The notes beneath the pieces were generated by a model that was given only the letters and a program-made list of their open reading frames with translations, ran no database searches and was not told the origin of the DNA. This document shows positions 8,649-17,697 of a stretch of 64,000 nucleotides of DNA, one piece after another (position 1 is the first letter of the stretch; the number at the start of each line of letters is the position of its first letter). The position numbers and the translations under genes were made by a program. Source of the stretch: Ureibacillus xyleni. GTDB taxonomy: Bacteria; Bacillota; Bacilli; Bacillales_A; Planococcaceae. Location of the stretch: the NCBI RefSeq assembly GCF_900217795.1, contig NZ_OBMQ01000004.1, positions 62,001 through 126,000 on the forward strand, given 5' to 3'.

Positions 8649-9025
8649 TTATTTATGCAAGTCGTACTGGTAATGTTCGATATATTGTTTCCAAATTAAT
8701 CGGTGAGACAAAAGAAATTACAGAAGGATTACTACTTCATCAACCTTTTCTGTTAATTACGTATACCGATCGATTAGGAGAGGTACCCGATATTGTAACT
8801 CGTTTTTTAGAACAAAATGCCCAACATTGTAAAGGCGTTGTTGTAAGTGGAAATCGAAATTTCGGACATGTAAATTTTGGAGCGGCGGGAGAAAAAATCG
8901 AGTTACTTTACAACATTCCACTAGTTAGAAAATTAGATTTGCGAGGGTATCCACAAGACTATAAAGAAATTCAACAGTTTTATGAAAAGAGGGTTTTGAA
9001 TGAAATCATACTTGAAACTAAATAA
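8645..9025 (+). CDS. nrdI: NrdI flavodoxin-like activator of NrdF
   Basis: A 126-residue FMN protein. The N-terminal MIIYASRTGNV phosphate-binding loop and the VVVSGNRNFGHVNFGAAG flavin loop are typical of NrdI, which supplies superoxide for assembling the dimanganese-tyrosyl radical cofactor of NrdF. It starts with GTG overlapping the nrdH stop (GTGA), and its 3' end overlaps nrdE by 26 bp, so the genes are translationally coupled. Confidence 0.93.
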   Translation: MIIYASRTGNVRYIVSKLIGETKEITEGLLLHQPFLLITYTDRLGEVPDIVTRFLEQNAQHCKGVVVSGNRNFGHVNFGAAGEKIELLYNIPLVRKLDLRGYPQDYKEIQQFYEKRVLNEIILETK

Positions 9026-11093
9026 TGAAGTACTAAATTCATATAGTCGAACAGGTTTACTAGAATTAGAAAAGGATCGTGAAGCAACTCGCCGTTACTT
9101 TTTAGAGTATGTGAATGTTCGATTACGATATTTTATTGATATTGAAGAAAAGATTCGTTACTTAGTAGATGAAGGCTACTATGAAAAGCAATTTCTTGAA
9201 CTGTACGATATGTCATTTATAAAAAAACTTTATAAGAAAGCATATGCTTATCATTTCCGATTTCCTTCTTTTATGAGTGCAAGCAAGTTTTACGACGGTT
9301 ATGCGATGAAAAGTAGAGATGGAAAAGAAATACTAGAAAAATATGAAGATCGAATCGTCATCATCTCTCTATACTTAGCACAAGGGAATAAAGAGCTTGC
9401 AGAAAGAGCCGTAGAAGCAATAATGGAAGCATATCAACCAGCTACACCAACAGCGCTAAATAGTGGTAAAAAAGCAAGGGGAGAGCTTGTTAGTTGTTTT
9501 AAACTGTCAATGGATGACACGATGAATAGCATTGCTGAAAATATTGGCTACTGTCTAGAACTTTCACGGCTTGGTGGCGGAGTTGGGGTTAATTTAACCG
9601 ATTTACGACCACTTGGGGACCCGATTAAAGGGATATGGAATCGAGCGAGTGGTGTAATTCCTGTTGCAAAACTTCTGGAAAATTCCTTTAGTTATTCGAA
9701 TCAGCTTGGCCAGCGAAATGGCTCGGGGGTTGCTTATTTAAATATTTTCCATGGTGATATTGAAAACTTTATTTCCTCTAAAAAACCAAATGCTGACGAT
9801 AAAATTCGACTTGCCACTTTATCAACAGGAATCATTATACCTAATATATTTTTTGAGTTAATGAAGAAAGATAAAGATATGATTCTATTTAGCCCGTACG
9901 ATATTCATAAAGAATATGGGAAGAGAATGTCTGAAATCTCGATATCTGAGATGTACTATGAATTGCTTGATAACCCGAACATTCGGAAACTAAAAAGATT
10001 AAATGCGCGGAAGCTTTATACGGAGGTGAAAAAAGCACAGTTTGAATCTGGTTATCCTTTTGAAATTTTCGATGATAATGTAAATGACGTTCATCCTTTA
10101 AAAGCAATGGGGCGGGTGAAAATGTCAAATTTGTGCACAGAAATTTTACAAGTTCAACAAACGAGTAATATTACAGACCAGGACGAACCGAATGACTATG
10201 GTCTTGATGTATCGTGCAATCTTGGCTCCCTTGATATTCATGCTGCTACGAAAGTGAAAGATTTTGAACAGTTAGTAGATACGTCAATGCGTTTATTAAC
10301 CAATGTTTCGCTCATGACGAATATAAAAAACGTGCCACCAGTTGCAAAGGCAAATCAATGTATGCATTCAGTTGGGCTAGGAGTCATGAATTTACATGGC
10401 CATCTAGTTTCTGAAGGGATTTTATATGGTTCTCAAGAGTCGATAGAATTTATCGATTATTTTATGGAAGCGGTGAATTACTATTCTCTTAAAACATCTA
10501 TGCAAATTGCGAAAGAGCGACAAGAAGTGTTTTATGGTTTTGAGAAAAGTGATTATGCAACGGGTGAATATTTTAATTCGTATATTCCTAAAGAAAATAA
10601 AAAGCCCTCAAATGTAGTAAGAAAGGCGTTAGGTCATGTACCGATTATTACGTCTCATATGTGGAATGAGTTGTCTAAAGAAGTGCGGAGATATGGTTTA
10701 TTTCATAGTTATCGATTAGCGATTCCGCCGACCGGGTCAATAAGTTATATACGTTCATGTACAGCTTCTATTGCTCCTATTACAGAGCGCGTAGAAGTAA
10801 GGGATTATGCGGATAGTCGTACCATTTATCCTATGCCATTTATAAATAATGGCAATATGAAATTATATGTCGATGCGTACAATATCGATCCATATAAAAT
10901 GATTGATTTATATGCAACTGCACAAAAACATATCGACCAGGGCATTTCGCTCACTTTATATGTAACCGACCAATGGACAACCGAACAACTGGCGAAAGTT
11001 TATATTTATGCATGGATCAAAGGGATTAAAACAATCTATTACGTTCGTCAGCGTTTACAAACAATTGAAGAATGTATTGCTTGTCAAATATAG
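9000..11093 (+). CDS. nrdE: Class Ib ribonucleotide reductase, alpha subunit
   Basis: A 697-residue catalytic subunit that reduces ribonucleoside diphosphates to deoxyribonucleotides. Visible features are the Cys in LVSCFKL (about 167), the NLCTEI active-site loop (Cys about 378), the LGVMNLHG and PPTGSISYI substrate-phosphate loops, and the C-terminal redox pair C692-x-x-C695 that exchanges electrons with NrdH. There is no N-terminal ATP-cone of class Ia type. The start lies within the end of nrdI. Confidence 0.95.
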   Translation: MKSYLKLNNEVLNSYSRTGLLELEKDREATRRYFLEYVNVRLRYFIDIEEKIRYLVDEGYYEKQFLELYDMSFIKKLYKKAYAYHFRFPSFMSASKFYDGYAMKSRDGKEILEKYEDRIVIISLYLAQGNKELAERAVEAIMEAYQPATPTALNSGKKARGELVSCFKLSMDDTMNSIAENIGYCLELSRLGGGVGVNLTDLRPLGDPIKGIWNRASGVIPVAKLLENSFSYSNQLGQRNGSGVAYLNIFHGDIENFISSKKPNADDKIRLATLSTGIIIPNIFFELMKKDKDMILFSPYDIHKEYGKRMSEISISEMYYELLDNPNIRKLKRLNARKLYTEVKKAQFESGYPFEIFDDNVNDVHPLKAMGRVKMSNLCTEILQVQQTSNITDQDEPNDYGLDVSCNLGSLDIHAATKVKDFEQLVDTSMRLLTNVSLMTNIKNVPPVAKANQCMHSVGLGVMNLHGHLVSEGILYGSQESIEFIDYFMEAVNYYSLKTSMQIAKERQEVFYGFEKSDYATGEYFNSYIPKENKKPSNVVRKALGHVPIITSHMWNELSKEVRRYGLFHSYRLAIPPTGSISYIRSCTASIAPITERVEVRDYADSRTIYPMPFINNGNMKLYVDAYNIDPYKMIDLYATAQKHIDQGISLTLYVTDQWTTEQLAKVYIYAWIKGIKTIYYVRQRLQTIEECIACQI

Positions 11094-11114
11094 ATTCGAA
11101 AGTGTGTGAAAAAT

Positions 11115-12086
11115 ATGAAAGATAACAGAATAATTCAAGCAATTAATTGGAATCGACCAACAAGTGAACTTGCTCAAGTGTTTTGGGAGCAACAATGGAA
11201 ACAAATTTGGTTTCCAGAAGAGATTGCCGTTAGTAAAGATGTAAAGCAATGGCAAGACTTTGAACACCAAGACACATATAAAAAGGTGTTAGCAGGGTTA
11301 ACCTTGCTTGATACCGTTCAAACCAATGTAGGAATGAATGAAATCGCAAAATTTACGCAAGACCTTCAAGAAAAAGCAGTGTTAACGGCCTTTGGAGCTT
11401 TTGAAGCAATTCACGCAAAATCCTATTCTTATATTTTTACAACTCTATGCAAAAATGATGAGATTGACGAACTGTTTGAATGGGTTAAGAAAAATGAATT
11501 TTTGCAATACAAGGCAAGTCGAATAAGTAAAGTGTATTCATCCATTCAAGAGGATGATTCAGAATCTCTTTGGAAAGCGATGTTTGCTTCTGTCATGCTT
11601 GAATCGTTTCTATTTTATTCAGGATTTTTCTACCCGCTCTATTTAGGTGGTCAAGGGTTTTTGCGAAATAGTGCAGAAGTCATTTCGCTCATCTTAAGGG
11701 ACGAATCCATCCATGGTGTGGCAGTAGGGTATTTTGCGCAAAATTTGTTTCAGCAGTTTTCTTCTAATAAGCAAGACGAGTTGAAAGTGTGGGGTTATGA
11801 ACTACTATTAGACCTTTATCGAAATGAATTAAACTATACAAATGATGTCTATGCAGAAACAGGGCTTTGTCCAGAAGTAAAAGCCTATATACGATATAAT
11901 GCGAACAAAGCGTTGATGAATTTAGGTTTAGATACAATGTTTCCAGAAGAAGAAGTGAACCAAATAGTCATGAATGGAATCCGTAATGAAGGCACAACTT
12001 ATGATTTCTTCTCACAAAAGGGGTCAACTTATGCAAAAGCAAAGGTAACACCAATTACAGATGCTACGTTTCAGTTTAATTTTTAA
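11115..12086 (+). CDS. nrdF: Class Ib ribonucleotide reductase, beta subunit
   Basis: A 323-residue radical-generating subunit. The metal ligands are recognisable: Asp in LLDTVQTNVG, Glu and His in FEAIHAKSYS, Glu in LESFLFYSG, and Glu and His in RDESIHGVAVGY. The radical Tyr lies in the SYSYIF segment. The ATG at 11115 is used; a GTG at 11106 is also possible and neither has a strong Shine-Dalgarno. It begins 21 bp after nrdE. A weak hairpin with TCAAAGG / CCTTTGA arms (12088-12130) may end the operon. Confidence 0.94.
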   Translation: MKDNRIIQAINWNRPTSELAQVFWEQQWKQIWFPEEIAVSKDVKQWQDFEHQDTYKKVLAGLTLLDTVQTNVGMNEIAKFTQDLQEKAVLTAFGAFEAIHAKSYSYIFTTLCKNDEIDELFEWVKKNEFLQYKASRISKVYSSIQEDDSESLWKAMFASVMLESFLFYSGFFYPLYLGGQGFLRNSAEVISLILRDESIHGVAVGYFAQNLFQQFSSNKQDELKVWGYELLLDLYRNELNYTNDVYAETGLCPEVKAYIRYNANKALMNLGLDTMFPEEEVNQIVMNGIRNEGTTYDFFSQKGSTYAKAKVTPITDATFQFNF

Positions 12087-12183
12087 TCAAAGGAATACGG
12101 GGTTTTGATGAAACAATCAGGCCCCTTTGAAAATTTATTATTCTCATGTAAAATAGTGGTAGAAGGGTGTTGGAGGTGAGCTA

Positions 12184-12321
12184 ATGTTAAATTTTATAGA
12201 TGATTTAGTAGGTGCCATACAAGACTTCCTAAAACCGTTTATTTATTTTGTTGTAGGAGCAATGTTAGTAGGATTTCCTTTAATTGCAATTGCGAAACTT
12301 TTCGAATGGTGGTTTGCATAA
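12184..12321 (+). CDS. Short single-span membrane protein
   Basis: A 45-residue protein with a hydrophobic stretch from about 15 to 38 and a WWFA end. It is supported by a strong TGGAGGTGAG site (12170-12179) before the ATG and by a terminator just after the stop. The family is not recognised. Confidence 0.7.
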   Translation: MLNFIDDLVGAIQDFLKPFIYFVVGAMLVGFPLIAIAKLFEWWFA

Positions 12322-12325
12322 CAAA

Positions 12326-12350
12326 ACGCCTTCTTAAAAGGCGCTTTTAA
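12326..12350 (+). terminator. Terminator after the short membrane protein gene
   Basis: Stem ACGCCTT / AAGGCGC-type arms followed by TTTT, immediately after the stop codon. It could also act on the opposite strand for the CotW-like gene. Confidence 0.6.
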
Positions 12351-12355
12351 AATAT

Positions 12356-12556
12356 TTATTCCTTTGTATTTTGTTTCACAAATTCATCAACTTGTGATTT
12401 TAAATCTTCCACCATTTCTTTTAGCGCTTGTTTTTCTGCATCTGATAGTTTATTTTTTGCTTTTTCTATATTAACACCATTTCTTTGTAAAACATTTGAC
12501 ACCAAAACATCCACGACTTTATAGGAAATTCCTTTTGGAGAATTTTCATTGCTCAC
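12356..12556 (-). CDS. cotW: CotW-like spore coat protein
   Basis: About 66 residues. The core VDVLVSNVLQRNGV...KLSDAEKQALKEMVEDLKSQ lines up by eye with B. subtilis CotW (LVQNIFSKHGV...VSDEEKEMLLNLVKDLQ). It lacks the long basic C-terminal tail of that protein. The start is GTG at 12556 after AAGGGGTG. It sits next to two cotX homologues on the same strand, as in the B. subtilis cotVWXYZ insoluble-coat cluster. Confidence 0.65.
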   Translation of the reverse strand: MSNENSPKGISYKVVDVLVSNVLQRNGVNIEKAKNKLSDAEKQALKEMVEDLKSQVDEFVKQNTKE

Positions 12557-12667
12557 ATTTTTCACCCCTTTTAAACCTTCTTTTATCATTAACATATGCA
12601 CGAATCTTTATATGGGATACGTTTTTAACAAAATGCACAAATTAGCATAAGTATTGAAATAAAATAA

Positions 12668-12710
12668 ATTCCCACGCAACTGTGATCACATTTTTTGCGT
12701 GGGAAATTTT
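12668..12710. terminator. Terminator downstream of the cotX pair
   Basis: Long stem TTCCCACGCAA / TTGCGTGGGAA with a T run on the plus side and a T-rich tail on the minus side. Confidence 0.75.
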
Positions 12711-12754
12711 TTACTATCGGGGAGTATAAATAAATTTATTTATATTCAATTAGA

Positions 12755-13189
12755 TTATCCGATATCTAGTTTAGCTACAAGCGCTACAAGGATTTGAAGC
12801 ATTGCTTGGATGTTTACTGCAATGTCAGTATCTGTTGTTTTCACTTCAACTTCCTTACAGTTTTCAATAATCGTTTTTTGAACATTACGTTGTTTTGTTT
12901 TGATAAATTGTTTCAAGTCTTGAGCAACTTTTTTGCCTTCATCTGAATCGCCTATTGTAATGCTAATTACCGCTGCAATTGCTGCTTGAATGCCAAGTTG
13001 TAAAGATAATGCAGCTTGAGTATCAGTTGTATGAACTTCAACATACTCAGAGTCTTTTACAATGATCCATTCATGAGAATGTTGTTTTGTTGTCACTTTT
13101 TGAGTTGCCTCTTGTGAAACATCTTTATCATCGTTTAAGTCGTTTTTACCATCCCAATGATCTAAAGCTCTCCATTGGTTATTAGCCAT
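12755..13189 (-). CDS. cotX: CotX-like spore coat protein
   Basis: A 144-residue protein whose C-terminal hydrophobic repeat region matches CotX: one block runs from VHTTDTQAALSLQ to AVISITIGDS and the second from VKTTDTDIAVNIQ to LVALVAKLDIG. The N-terminal 45 residues are polar and variable. The ATG at 13189 follows GAGGTG; an upstream in-frame GTG is part of that site. CotX belongs to the insoluble outer-coat/crust fraction. The zinc-finger paralogue is 23 bp upstream. Confidence 0.9.
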   Translation of the reverse strand: MANNQWRALDHWDGKNDLNDDKDVSQEATQKVTTKQHSHEWIIVKDSEYVEVHTTDTQAALSLQLGIQAAIAAVISITIGDSDEGKKVAQDLKQFIKTKQRNVQKTIIENCKEVEVKTTDTDIAVNIQAMLQILVALVAKLDIG

Positions 13190-13212
13190 TTTTTTCACCT
13201 CACTTTTTTTAA

Positions 13213-13713
13213 TTAAGCAATGTCTAATTTCGCTACTAGAGAAATTAAGATTTGTAATAATGCTTGGATATTTACAGAGATATCTGTGTCTGTTGTTGTA
13301 ATGTTTACGTCTTTAGAGTTTTTCACTAAGATTTTCTGTTTGTTCATTTGCTCACTATCAAAATGTTGGAAGAGTTCCTGTGCAATTTCATTTCCATGCT
13401 CTGAATCAGCAATTGTAATGCTAATTACTAGCGCAATAGCTAATTGTAATGCTACTTGAAGAGAAACTGATGCTTGAGTATCTGTGGAATGAACATGCAC
13501 GTTAATTGAATCTTTAATCCAAATTAATTCATCAGATTCTTGGTCAACCAATGTAAGCATATCCGCATCTTGTAGGAGATCTGCGTCATGATGATGATCG
13601 TTACTCATGTTACTTTCCTCCTCTTGTGATGAATAGTAGTAATTACATTGTTTACAATTCTTTTTGGAACCTTCATTTTTACAGTGACAATGTTTGCATT
13701 TCCAATGTCCCAT
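13213..13713 (-). CDS. CotX-like coat protein with N-terminal zinc finger
   Basis: A 166-residue protein. Residues 1-24 (MGHWKCKHCHCKNEGSKK then NCKQC) form a W-x-C-x2-C-x(n)-C-x2-C zinc finger resembling RanBP2-type fingers. This is followed by a spacer with EEE and HHHD segments and a full CotX domain carrying both TTDT/STDT blocks. The ATG at 13713 follows AAAGGAGG. It is probably the first gene of a coat operon with the 12755-13189 gene. The finger is an unusual addition to CotX and could organise metal-dependent coat assembly; that role is inferred. Confidence 0.85.
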   Translation of the reverse strand: MGHWKCKHCHCKNEGSKKNCKQCNYYYSSQEEESNMSNDHHHDADLLQDADMLTLVDQESDELIWIKDSINVHVHSTDTQASVSLQVALQLAIALVISITIADSEHGNEIAQELFQHFDSEQMNKQKILVKNSKDVNITTTDTDISVNIQALLQILISLVAKLDIA

Positions 13714-13962
13714 ATATAAACCTCCTTTCATAATGATAGGTAAGTTGAAAATCCATCAACTTCTGACTATAGAATATGAACTTGTTAGAAGTTGATATAG
13801 TTATTTGACTATTTTTTCAATAAAACTTTAGTAAGTTAATAGTAATATGCCTATGTTCAATAAGGATTGGGAGATTGACCTAGTTTCGAAAATAAGAAAG
13901 CACTTTTTTAGATACTTAAAATGACAAAATTACTCCATACTAATTAATGTAGAAGGGAGTTT

Positions 13963-14754
13963 GTGAAATTGAAAATTGATGTAGGCAATGGAATCGATTT
14001 TATTGGAGATATTCATGCATGTTACGATGAGTTTATAGAGCTCTTAAATAAATTAAACTATCAACCAAATAAGTACGGTTTGTATATACACCCACATGGA
14101 CGGAAAATTGTTTCACTAGGTGACGTTATGAGCCGTGGACCACAATCTATCAAATGTATGCAATTCTTTTTAAGCCATGTAAATGCTGGCCTTGCATATA
14201 TGATTGACAGTAACCATGGCTGGAAAATTGCAAGATGGTTAATGGGCAGAAATGTACAACTACGACATGGAGATGAAAAGGTTGAAGAGGAATTTCGCGA
14301 GTACGAAAAATTAAACGGAGTAAAAGAAACGGCGAAATTAAAAGAGGATATAAAAGAGTTATTAATAAATTCACCTTCCCATTATATTTTTACAGTAAAC
14401 GGAGAGAATCAGGTTGTTTGTGCACATGCCGGTATTCGTGACGACTTTATTGGAAAAGAAAATAATCGAATTAAAAATTTTTGTCGTTATGGGGATGTCT
14501 CACGGATGGATGAAAGGGGAAAGCCAATTAGAAAAGATTGGTATAAGTTTCATGAAGGGAATTTACTCATTATCTGGGGACACGATCCAAAACGTGAGCC
14601 ATTGATTGAAAATAATACAATTAATATTGACCAAGGCGCAGTTTTTGGTGGAAAGTTGACATGTTTTCGTTACCCTGAAAATGAATTTGTCTTTGTAAAA
14701 GCATCAAAGAACTATTCGGGTAAAGTAGGCGAAGATAATCCTATTCATAGGTAG
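13963..14754 (+). CDS. PrpE-like metallophosphatase
   Basis: A 263-residue calcineurin-type phosphoesterase. The metal motifs are GDIHACYDE (about 18-26), GDVMSRGP (about 54-61), a diverged third motif DSNHGWK, and a late GHDPK. The closest match by memory is the PrpE/ApaH-like group that cleaves symmetrical Ap4A and can act on phosphoproteins. The start is GTG at 13963 after AAGGGAG. Confidence 0.7.
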   Translation: MKLKIDVGNGIDFIGDIHACYDEFIELLNKLNYQPNKYGLYIHPHGRKIVSLGDVMSRGPQSIKCMQFFLSHVNAGLAYMIDSNHGWKIARWLMGRNVQLRHGDEKVEEEFREYEKLNGVKETAKLKEDIKELLINSPSHYIFTVNGENQVVCAHAGIRDDFIGKENNRIKNFCRYGDVSRMDERGKPIRKDWYKFHEGNLLIIWGHDPKREPLIENNTINIDQGAVFGGKLTCFRYPENEFVFVKASKNYSGKVGEDNPIHR

Positions 14755-14760
14755 AAAAAT

Positions 14761-14796
14761 GGGACAATCTTACTCGAAGGTTGTCCCTTCATTTTT
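14761..14796. terminator. Bidirectional terminator between the PrpE-like and RDD genes
   Basis: Stem GGGACAATCTT / AAGGTTGTCCC followed by ATTTTT. It overlaps the end of the convergent RDD gene. Confidence 0.75.
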
Positions 14797-15184
14797 ATAA
14801 TTCCTTTACATATGTTCCAGCAACACAATCGTGAGGCAAAATTGCACCATCTTGTTGTTCAAAATTCTTTCTTTTTAGAAGATAATCAAATGTACTTATG
14901 AAATCACGGTAGGCAACCCTCTTCAAAATTTGATCACATGTCGGTGTAGCGCCTTCTGTATTCTCTAACTTTAGCCCTACCGCTTTATAACCAATCGTTT
15001 GCCCTTTGTTTCGCAATTGTGCGTATTCAAGGCCCCAAAATACAACAGTGGGTGTTACAAGTGCATGAAAAGCTTCATTTTTAATTTTCTTTCGTAATAG
15101 CGATTCAACCCCAGCAGTTACAACTCCGGAAATCGCCAAATCAATTAAAATAGCTTTTGTTCTTTTTTTAGTTAATGTTTCCAT
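14795..15184 (-). CDS. RDD-family membrane protein
   Basis: A 129-residue protein with the RDD pattern: a basic residue and Asp near the start of a hydrophobic segment (RTKAILIDLAISG), a second hydrophobic segment (LVTPTVVFWGLEYA), and a conserved GQTIGYKAVGLKL segment. Function is unknown; some RDD proteins are linked to ion transport. The ATG follows a GAGGTG site. Confidence 0.65.
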   Translation of the reverse strand: METLTKKRTKAILIDLAISGVVTAGVESLLRKKIKNEAFHALVTPTVVFWGLEYAQLRNKGQTIGYKAVGLKLENTEGATPTCDQILKRVAYRDFISTFDYLLKRKNFEQQDGAILPHDCVAGTYVKEL

Positions 15185-15420
15185 GTATTCACCTCAATTG
15201 TTTTACGAGTAATCGACTATAATAGTTTCATTTTTAATATAATTGTAAAAAAATTGATTTAAATTTTAGTATTTTTTAGAAAAAATTGTAACCTTTTTCT
15301 TGTTAAAATAGTCTAATTACTAGAAAGCAATAAATAGGTGTTTTGGAATGTATAATACTTCCAAATCTATTCGATATATATAGTACTATAGATTACTGTG
15401 TTTTGAGGTGTTATTAAGAA

Positions 15421-15876
15421 ATGGATCGAGAGTTGATTACTCAAATAGCGTCCGACAATTTAAAATTAATTCGTACTGAATACCAATTTACCCAAGAGAA
15501 GATGGCTGAAATTCTTGGTATTACAAAGAAAAATCTAATCCAAATTGAAAAGGGGAATCGTCTTGCTAACTGGACAACGACAATTGCAATTTGTGCATTA
15601 TTCCAAGATAGTAAAACATTAAAAAAACAGCTAGGTGACGACCCGTTAGAACTAGTAGAACTAACGATTCATGATGTGGTTATTCGTCCTACTGAAAGAA
15701 CGTTAGGTGGTATGATTTGGTGGAAAAACTTGAGTAAATATCATGGTTTTAAATTACAGCAAAATTTATTTAGTAAACATTATCGAATTTTAGATGACGA
15801 AAACTATCGGCTAATGAGTACCTTTGATCAAAAAGTTGCTAAGGAAAAATGGCAAGATATTATTAGGAAAATTTAA
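15421..15876 (+). CDS. XRE-family transcriptional regulator
   Basis: A 151-residue protein with an N-terminal Cro/CI helix-turn-helix (about 12-65: LKLIRTEYQFTQEKMAEILG and NLIQIEKGNR), followed by an unrecognised C-terminal domain. GAGGTG lies upstream. A separate small gene follows after 36 bp and may be co-transcribed. The target is unknown. Confidence 0.75.
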   Translation: MDRELITQIASDNLKLIRTEYQFTQEKMAEILGITKKNLIQIEKGNRLANWTTTIAICALFQDSKTLKKQLGDDPLELVELTIHDVVIRPTERTLGGMIWWKNLSKYHGFKLQQNLFSKHYRILDDENYRLMSTFDQKVAKEKWQDIIRKI

Positions 15877-15912
15877 TATACATAACCCTTATTCATATTT
15901 GGAGTGATATTT

Positions 15913-16176
15913 ATGCTAAGTAATATGCCGAAAGAGCAAATTCAGTTAATCGTTTCTGAAATTCAGTCTTTCTATTTAAAGGAGCGGCAAGAAAATATTT
16001 CAGAAGTAGAAGCTCAAAAAGTGCTAGAATTTATGAAAGATACAATTGCCCCCTTTTTATATAATGCAATCTTGTATGATGTGTTTCGAATCATTGAAAA
16101 TCAATGCGACCATTTTGAAAAAGAGATACTAAAATTGGAACAGCCTAAATCAAAGCAAAAAGTAAAATTTAATTAA
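15913..16176 (+). CDS. DUF2164 family protein
   Basis: An 87-residue helical protein with the DUF2164 pattern, ISEIQ-like N-terminus, ending in FLYNAILYDVFRIIENQ and an EKEILKLE coil. The ATG at 15913 follows TTGGAGTG; the upstream GTG at 15904 is within that site. Function unknown. Confidence 0.65.
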   Translation: MLSNMPKEQIQLIVSEIQSFYLKERQENISEVEAQKVLEFMKDTIAPFLYNAILYDVFRIIENQCDHFEKEILKLEQPKSKQKVKFN

Positions 16177-16181
16177 TGATT

Positions 16182-16212
16182 AAGTGCGCTCTTATTTAGG
16201 GCGCACTTTTTT
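16182..16212. terminator. Bidirectional terminator overlapping the MFS stop codon
   Basis: Stem AAGTGCGC / GCGCACTT with T runs on the plus side and AT-rich sequence on the minus side. The stop codon of the convergent MFS gene (16196-16198) lies in its loop. Confidence 0.85.
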
Positions 16213-17383
16213 CGTCCTTTAAAAGGAAAGAAGTGAAAAAACCTAGTAGTAGAATGGTACTAAATGTTGAAAATGCCAAAAATGAATAGCTTATTTGCAT
16301 TAGTTTTGTAGCTAATATAGGGCCAACACTAGCGCCTACAAATAAAATAAATGCGTTAAACAGTAAAGCTGTCCCTTTTTGTTCGCCAGCTCGTTGACTA
16401 ATGAGTGTAATATTAATAGGTACAATAAGTGCGATACTTGCGACAAAAAATAGGCTGAAAACAGTTGTAAAAAGGGCATTATTTGTAAAAGCCATTAAGA
16501 ATAATGTGATAGAAGCAATAGCTAAACTAAATCGAAATGTTTTGATCTCGCCAAAAATATCCGAAATCTTTCCGGCTAAAACACAAGTAACGGTTCCTAT
16601 TAAACCAACAGCACGTGCTAAGAATACTTGATGCTCTGAAAAGTGGAAGGGGGGTGCAATGAGATAGGCTTCGAATATCGTATACATACCTATTAAGGCA
16701 AATAATAAAATAAATGAAAATGAGAATGAGATTGATAGTTGTTTATTGAATAATAAATTCCTTATGTTAAGAAAATTCGAAAAAATAGAATTTTTATGTT
16801 TAATAGGAGGTTCTTTGGGTAAAAGGTAAATAGTTAGAATACAAGTAATAAAATATAGTATTCCTAGAATAATAAAGATCCATCGTAATCCCAAATAAAT
16901 ATTAATAACTGATGCAAATAACTGGGCAACGACACTGGCAATGAGAAATCCAGAAGTGATAAAACCAAATGCTCTTTTTCGCTTTTGGGGAGGATAAACG
17001 TCTGCAATATAGACGAGGGAAATAGGTACAAAAGCTGCTGCACCAATCGCTTGGAGGATTCGAACGATAAGTAGATACAAATATGAATCTATAAAAGCAC
17101 AAATAAATGTAGCAATAGTAAGTAGAGAAATACCAAATATTAAGAAAATTTTTCTACCAAATCGATCCGATAGCGGACCATAGATTAAACAACATAATGC
17201 ATAGCACAAAGAAAATATACTGCCAATCCAAATCGCTTTCGTTTCACGAATATTAAAAGTAGACATCCAGGTTTCTGTTAATGGAATTGTAAAATACATA
17301 CTTATTAAAATAATTAATCCTGCCCAAGATAGGAAGATTGTCATAATTGTAATGGGGATTTTTTCATACTTAAAAATCTCCAA
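16196..17383 (-). CDS. MFS transporter
   Basis: About 395 residues with about 12 membrane segments. The loop 2-3 signature GPLSDRFGRKIFL and the repeated GKISDIFGEIKTF motif identify the major facilitator superfamily, probably a drug/proton antiporter type. The TTG start at 17383 is chosen because AAAGGAG (17392-17398) precedes it; an upstream in-frame extension has no ribosome site. The substrate is unknown. Confidence 0.85.
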   Translation of the reverse strand: MEIFKYEKIPITIMTIFLSWAGLIILISMYFTIPLTETWMSTFNIRETKAIWIGSIFSLCYALCCLIYGPLSDRFGRKIFLIFGISLLTIATFICAFIDSYLYLLIVRILQAIGAAAFVPISLVYIADVYPPQKRKRAFGFITSGFLIASVVAQLFASVINIYLGLRWIFIILGILYFITCILTIYLLPKEPPIKHKNSIFSNFLNIRNLLFNKQLSISFSFSFILLFALIGMYTIFEAYLIAPPFHFSEHQVFLARAVGLIGTVTCVLAGKISDIFGEIKTFRFSLAIASITLFLMAFTNNALFTTVFSLFFVASIALIVPINITLISQRAGEQKGTALLFNAFILFVGASVGPILATKLMQISYSFLAFSTFSTILLLGFFTSFLLKDEKSAP

Positions 17384-17532
17384 ATAAAACGCTCCTTTAG
17401 TCGTAATCGTTGTAACTATTAGTTTATTAAATTGTTGATTAGAAAGTGACAAAAAAATGGCTAAGCAAATGTAACTTTGCTTAGCACGATTAAACTTAAA
17501 TATATATGTAAACAATATTCAGCTTAATTTTA

Positions 17533-17697
17533 TTATGCAACTTGATGGGAATATAAATTGAGCAGTGTGTCGAGTTCTTGACTACAAGATACTGTTTCTG
17601 GATGAGTAAAACCGAAAGTATGTGCTTTTTTATACATATCTTTTCTCTTCATTTCGATTAGTAGTCTTAATACTTGTTTGTAAAATTTACTTTTCAT
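17533..17697 (-). CDS. Spo0E-type aspartyl-phosphate phosphatase
   Basis: A 54-residue protein. The ending SCSQELDTLLNLY contains the Spo0E-family SQELDxLLN signature, preceded by a helix with KKAHTFGFTHPETV. Spo0E-like proteins dephosphorylate Spo0A~P and delay sporulation. The ATG follows AGGGGAGAA. It is a paralogue of the gene at 60694-60855 (shared MYKKA, GFTHP and SQELD blocks). Confidence 0.85.
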   Translation of the reverse strand: MKSKFYKQVLRLLIEMKRKDMYKKAHTFGFTHPETVSCSQELDTLLNLYSHQVA

